DNA of 64,000 nucleotides, from positions 868,001-932,000 of the forward strand of contig NADL03000623.1 of the NCBI GenBank assembly GCA_002205965.3. Direction: 5' to 3'. The notes under the pieces were generated by a model. It ran no database searches. It was not told where the DNA came from and saw only the letters and a program-made list of their open reading frames with translations. Below, in pieces: positions 60,501 through 64,000 of this stretch. Position numbers and translations under genes: made by a program. The first letter of the stretch is position 1, and every line of letters begins with the position of its first letter. Source of the stretch: Kappaphycus alvarezii. Its lineage: Eukaryota > Rhodophyta > Florideophyceae > Gigartinales > Solieriaceae.

Positions 60501-62450
60501 TGAGATTCCTTGGCTTGGTGAACTTTTTCGCCGCTTTTATCGACAATTTAGCTGAAAAAGCCGCCCCGCTCTACGAAGTATTACAGAAGACCGGGTTTAC
60601 CAAGAAAAGAATACATGTAGAGCGGCTAGCTATCCAATGTTGGACACGCAGATGGGTATCGTCACAGCAGAGGACATGGAGGGAGTTAAAAGAAGCCCTG
60701 AGCGACCCTAAGGTCCTGATAGCACCGATTCGCGGGGCCCAAAAAGGATAATGACCGATGCCAGCGAATAAGGACTAGGTAGAGTGCTTCTTCAGTCAGA
60801 TAAGAGGAATCCGTGGCGTCCCATTTCGTTTTCCAGCAGAGTTCTGAGGAATTCGAGAGGAACTATGCACCAACGGAAACGGAATGTCTGGCTATATTGT
60901 ATACCCTGCAGAAGAGGCGCCACTAGCTCCATGGGGAGTCCTTCACAATTGTAACGGAACATCTTTCTGTGAAATAGTTATCAAACCTGAAGGAACGTCG
61001 TGAGAGGTTGGCTAGATGTGTGATCGTAATCCAGGATTTCGACTTCAAGATCGAGCATCGCAACTGACTAGAGCCAGTGGTACAAGATACAATTAGCCGC
61101 GATGCAGTTCCCAAGCCCTTGTGCCAAAGATGCTATGGGGAGTTGGACTCCAAGAGCTTGCAGCGGGCTATGGAAGAAGCCGAAATAAAGGATATCTCGC
61201 GAGTAGTAGAGGGGTCTCCAATGGTAATGTCAGGGGAGGTCCAAGATATTTGTCCCCCAGCCACCAGAAAAAACGAGAGGCGCAGATCGCGGAGTTCGGA
61301 GATCTTGATGAATACGTACAAACCAGCGATAAGCTCGCCGTGGTTGAAGACGTTGTCTTGCGATACTCAGGCAGAGACGAGCTTCCTGTACTTCTACCCA
61401 ATTCATTGGTAGAGGATGTTCTGAAATGGGACTATGGGTCAAAAGTCCATGGTCACAATGGCCTGCGAAGAACGATGGGGAAGTCACTTCCTTGTTACCA
61501 CTGGAGTGGTATGCCCAAAGATGTTATCTCGATCGTGAAGAAATTTATGCAGTGCAACGTGGCCAGGGAGCGCCAGCCGTCAAGGCAGGCCGCCCCTGGA
61601 ATTGTTTCACCCTAAGCGGAGATTGGAACAGGTTGCTTTTGACATCCAGACCATTACACTGGTAAAACGAGTGGGAAAATAAAATTGTTGGCTATAGTCG
61701 ATGTCTTCACGAGGTTCGTTCGAGTAAAGGCTATCCCAGATGAACGGGCCGAGACGATAGCACAGATTCTCATCGATGAATGGATCTCGATAATTGGCCC
61801 TTTGGAAACTCTTTTGTCGGATGGAGGACCAAATCTTAACGGATCAGTAGTTAGACATCTCACTGGAGTCCTGGGTATCGGAAGAATGCAGTCTTATCCT
61901 TTTCATCCGCAGTCGAATGGAACCGTAGAAAGATGAAACCGTACTCTCGTCAGGGACTTGGCTTGTTTTATGGCCACCGGAACGGAGGAGTGGGATGATC
62001 ACGTCACTATGGCTAGCTTCAGATATAACTGGTCTGTGTGCGGCCACGAGTATGACCCCGTACAAGTCTATGTTTGGAACAGAAGCCTTTCAAGCATGGG
62101 GCTAGATGGACGCGGCTTGTTTTGGCAGCGAACCGAAAAGTCTTTCCCGTAGAATGGAACTCCTTCACCGGCAACTACATGTGCGGGGTAGAAAAGCAAG
62201 ATCCGAAGCCAAGAAGGAGTACGACAAGAGAGTTAATCCAATCGAGTTCGCGGAAAGGGACCGCTTCCGGCTGTGGTCGATCGAATTAAGAAATTCAGCG
62301 GGTAACAAAGTCGTCAAGCCTTAGATAGAACCGTATAAGGTGAAGCAAAAGCTGGGCAGGGTCGGGTACCTAATCTAATCAGAAAAAGGCGGAAAGGTAG
62401 CCCGATTGTATGCCAACAGGTTTTGAAGGATTGGAAGCGGTGTGGAGGAA
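57600..62450 (+). mobile_element. Ty3/gypsy gag-pol relic (plus strand)
   Basis: Domains in order: a capsid-like gag segment (WDHMDARLCNKAQLSALQDKF, about 58600-58670), zinc knuckle CFYCNRKGHMIRDC (about 59010-59050), protease end LLLGRKFWRTHKLLLDLGAD (59480-59540), reverse transcriptase (LEPSVSPWATNNVFVKKK, 59896-59950; LAFLNDTII, 60257-60285), RT/RNase H connection MRFLGLVNFFAAFIDNLAEK (60500-60560), RNase H MTDASE (60752), integrase zinc region (HGHNGLRRTMGK) and core (VDVFTRF, LLSDGGPN, HPQSNGTVER, 61690-61940). The RT catalytic motif reads FLND in place of FxDD, so it would be inactive. Frames change and stops occur throughout. Confidence 0.9.
58707..58748 (+). repeat. 20-bp tandem duplication inside gag
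   Basis: TATTTAGAGAATGCCTCAG occurs twice in direct succession, so the protein repeats YLENAS-like sequence. Probably a recent slippage event in the dead element. Confidence 0.8.
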
Positions 62451-62846
62451 ACTGAGGACCCGACAGATGGCATGTTACCCGATTCCTTGAGGATCTTCAA
62501 GAAAATATCCGATATGGAAATGAGAACCAACTTAAGGACGTGAAATATGGAACGGCACTTTAAGGTGAGACTCTCCGGCAGGGGATCCCCAGGATGGACC
62601 CCATAGAGCGGGCTACCGGAGTTTGTGGTTCGTTTGTACAACGAGAGAAAGAAGAAGGGTTCGGGTCAACCCGACACTCAAGAACGGACGGACTCCTATA
62701 GTGAGGACACTATGGCAACTGCGGAGACTTGGGGGAGTCGGACTCCAGGCCCTTACAGACCCTGTAAATGGGACGCGATTTCATCGCTAAACACATCTTG
62801 TGCGAATCAAGATGGGCCAGGCATCCTCACATAACTGCAAGGATTC
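62451..62846. other. Junction between two opposed LTR elements
   Basis: No gene seen. The sequence may hold remnants of the 3' LTR of the plus-strand gypsy relic. Confidence 0.4.
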
Positions 62847-64000
62847 CTAGGTGACGGACACCCGGCCCCCACTATGATTCGCTGGGTAAGGCGTGGTTTC
62901 AGCTGCCTGTCTCATCTTTGCACGTACGGTATAAGTGAAAAGGACCCGTCCCGTGCGTGGAGCCATTTTTGAACTGTGCGCATGTGGATCATTGGGAGAA
63001 ATGATCTCGGTGCGCAAGATATCGGAAAGTGGTGTTGAGCGAAACTGATCGAAGGCATTAATTAATCTATCGAGCTCATGCTCGCCAACGAGTAGAGACT
63101 CGGGCAGTTCCTTCCAGATATTAAAATGTTTTACATCCCCTTTATAGTCAACTGCAATTTTTCTGTCCCAGGCATTCACAACGAGAAATGGCCATTCCCA
63201 GCATCCCTTTTTGCGAACATTAGAATGGTTTTCACGGTAGACGGAAACAGAATCACCAGTGGAGATCAGATATCTCGTGGACTGGGGCAGCTTCAAATGT
63301 AAAGCCTCCTGAATTCGCAATCGAGCAAAAATACAAGCCATTTCCTTTCGGGCGGTCTATAGGGCGCCAATTCGCTCACTTTGTATTGGAACATTCATTT
63401 ACACAGCCTGAAAAGAGTGCAGAGACCCAAAGACGAGGAGGTAGGGCACGACGCCATCCGGACCCGCAGTATCATTTATGGCCTTGATATCCAAGCGTAG
63501 AACTATCTCTGGGTCAATTATTTAGTGATCTGTTACAACTTTGTCAAATACAGCACAAAATGTTTCATGGTATCGTTCTCCCACACCAACGGAATTATGG
63601 AGTTCCACACTGGAGACGTTTGAAACCGTGGAGAGATGTGACTCCCTTCCAAAACTGAGACGTGAAAACCTTACCCCTGTCGACGCGGAAGCGAGTCGGA
63701 TATCCAATGTAATCGAAGGACCAGTCTTCCACGAAGGCATCCCAAACATCCCGAGCGGGTTCTCCCTTAAGTAGAACGGCTTCTTAGAAAAGAGTCTGAG
63801 TGCCTAAAATGTAAAGGAGCGGGTGACTTTGGAGCCACTTAAGGTCAACTGAAACCTCATGATTAAACTGTGCTTCGTCGCTCTGAATAGAAACGCGAAA
63901 GCGATACGGCTTGGAACGATGTTGTTGGCAGTTACGGCAGGCTTTGGCGATCTCTTCTAGTGTGGATTTAGTGCCAACGTCGAACTCATTTGGAATAGCT
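62847..64000 (-). mobile_element. LTR-retrotransposon integrase and pol end (minus strand, runs off the window)
   Basis: Read from high to low coordinates: CRNCQQHRSKPYRF (zinc-site end, about 63920), LKWLQSHPLLYILGTQTLF, DVWDAFVEDWSFDYIGYP, RFRVDRGKVFTSQFW (63640-63700), VELHNSVGVGERYHETF, AINDTAGPDGVVPYLLVFG, then the tail RLRIQEALHLKLP, GDSVSVYREN and GCWEWPFLVV. This is an integrase core followed by the C-terminal SH3-like part of an LTR retrotransposon type found in fungi, oomycetes and algae. The frame has a few stops and shifts but is better preserved than its neighbours. Upstream domains lie beyond 64000. Confidence 0.82.

Noticed and set aside
1..64000. CRISPR array or bacterial operon
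   Set aside because: No evenly spaced direct repeats with unique spacers; spliceosomal introns and eukaryotic gene families rule out a prokaryote.

Overview
The window is nuclear DNA of a eukaryote. It carries cytosolic ribosomal protein L19 (eL19), general transcription factor TFIIB, the mitochondrial GTPase Miro, an RBR-type ubiquitin ligase, a PQ-loop membrane protein, a C2H2 zinc-finger protein and two WDR54-like WD-repeat proteins. Genes are short. Most have no intron, and three have one each (114, about 110, 217 and 327 nt across four introns including the WDR54 pair). One protein begins with a hydroxylated, Pro-rich leader with Phe at position 4, as in plastid transit peptides of red algae and glaucophytes. 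Together with the sparse introns and the LINE and Ty3/gypsy remains, this suggests a red alga. That assignment is inference; another alga is possible.

Layout. 1-1.7 kb: decayed 3' half of a LINE-type reverse transcriptase. 3.2-4.4 kb: plastid-type HEAT-like membrane protein (+). 4.9-8.3 kb: two WDR54-like paralogues facing away from each other across about 870 bp. 8.3-15.6 kb: mostly non-coding, with arrays of the short palindromic motif GTACAGTAC and one doubtful small gene near 10.8 kb. 15.9-16.6 kb: zinc-finger gene (+). 16.6-20.2 kb: non-coding with more GTAC arrays. 20.2-26.35 kb: AT-rich gene-free block. 26.35-31.8 kb: non-coding, strand-asymmetric tracts. 32.2-36.2 kb: Miro (+) then a PQ-loop gene (+), followed by a near-perfect 22-bp hairpin. 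37.5-40.6 kb: TFIIB and the RBR ligase (both -). 44.8-45.7 kb: RPL19 (+). 46.8-49.0 kb: two further LINE fragments of the same family, in swapped order. 49.0-64.0 kb: transposon graveyard with a pogo/Tigger-type DDE transposase (-), a Ty3/gypsy pol (-), a Ty3/gypsy gag-pol (+) and the integrase end of another LTR element (-, runs off the window).

The host genes are unrelated housekeeping genes and do not form a pathway or operon. Two patterns cut across the window. First, the apparent frameshifts in host genes (Miro four, zinc finger three, HEAT-like protein two, WDR54-like + copy one) all have the sign of one missing base, most inside homopolymer runs, which points to deletion-type sequencing error rather than pseudogenes. 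Second, short 5-bp-phased palindromic GTACA/TGTAC arrays occur again and again between genes but not in the coding exons, the AT-rich block or the transposon graveyard.
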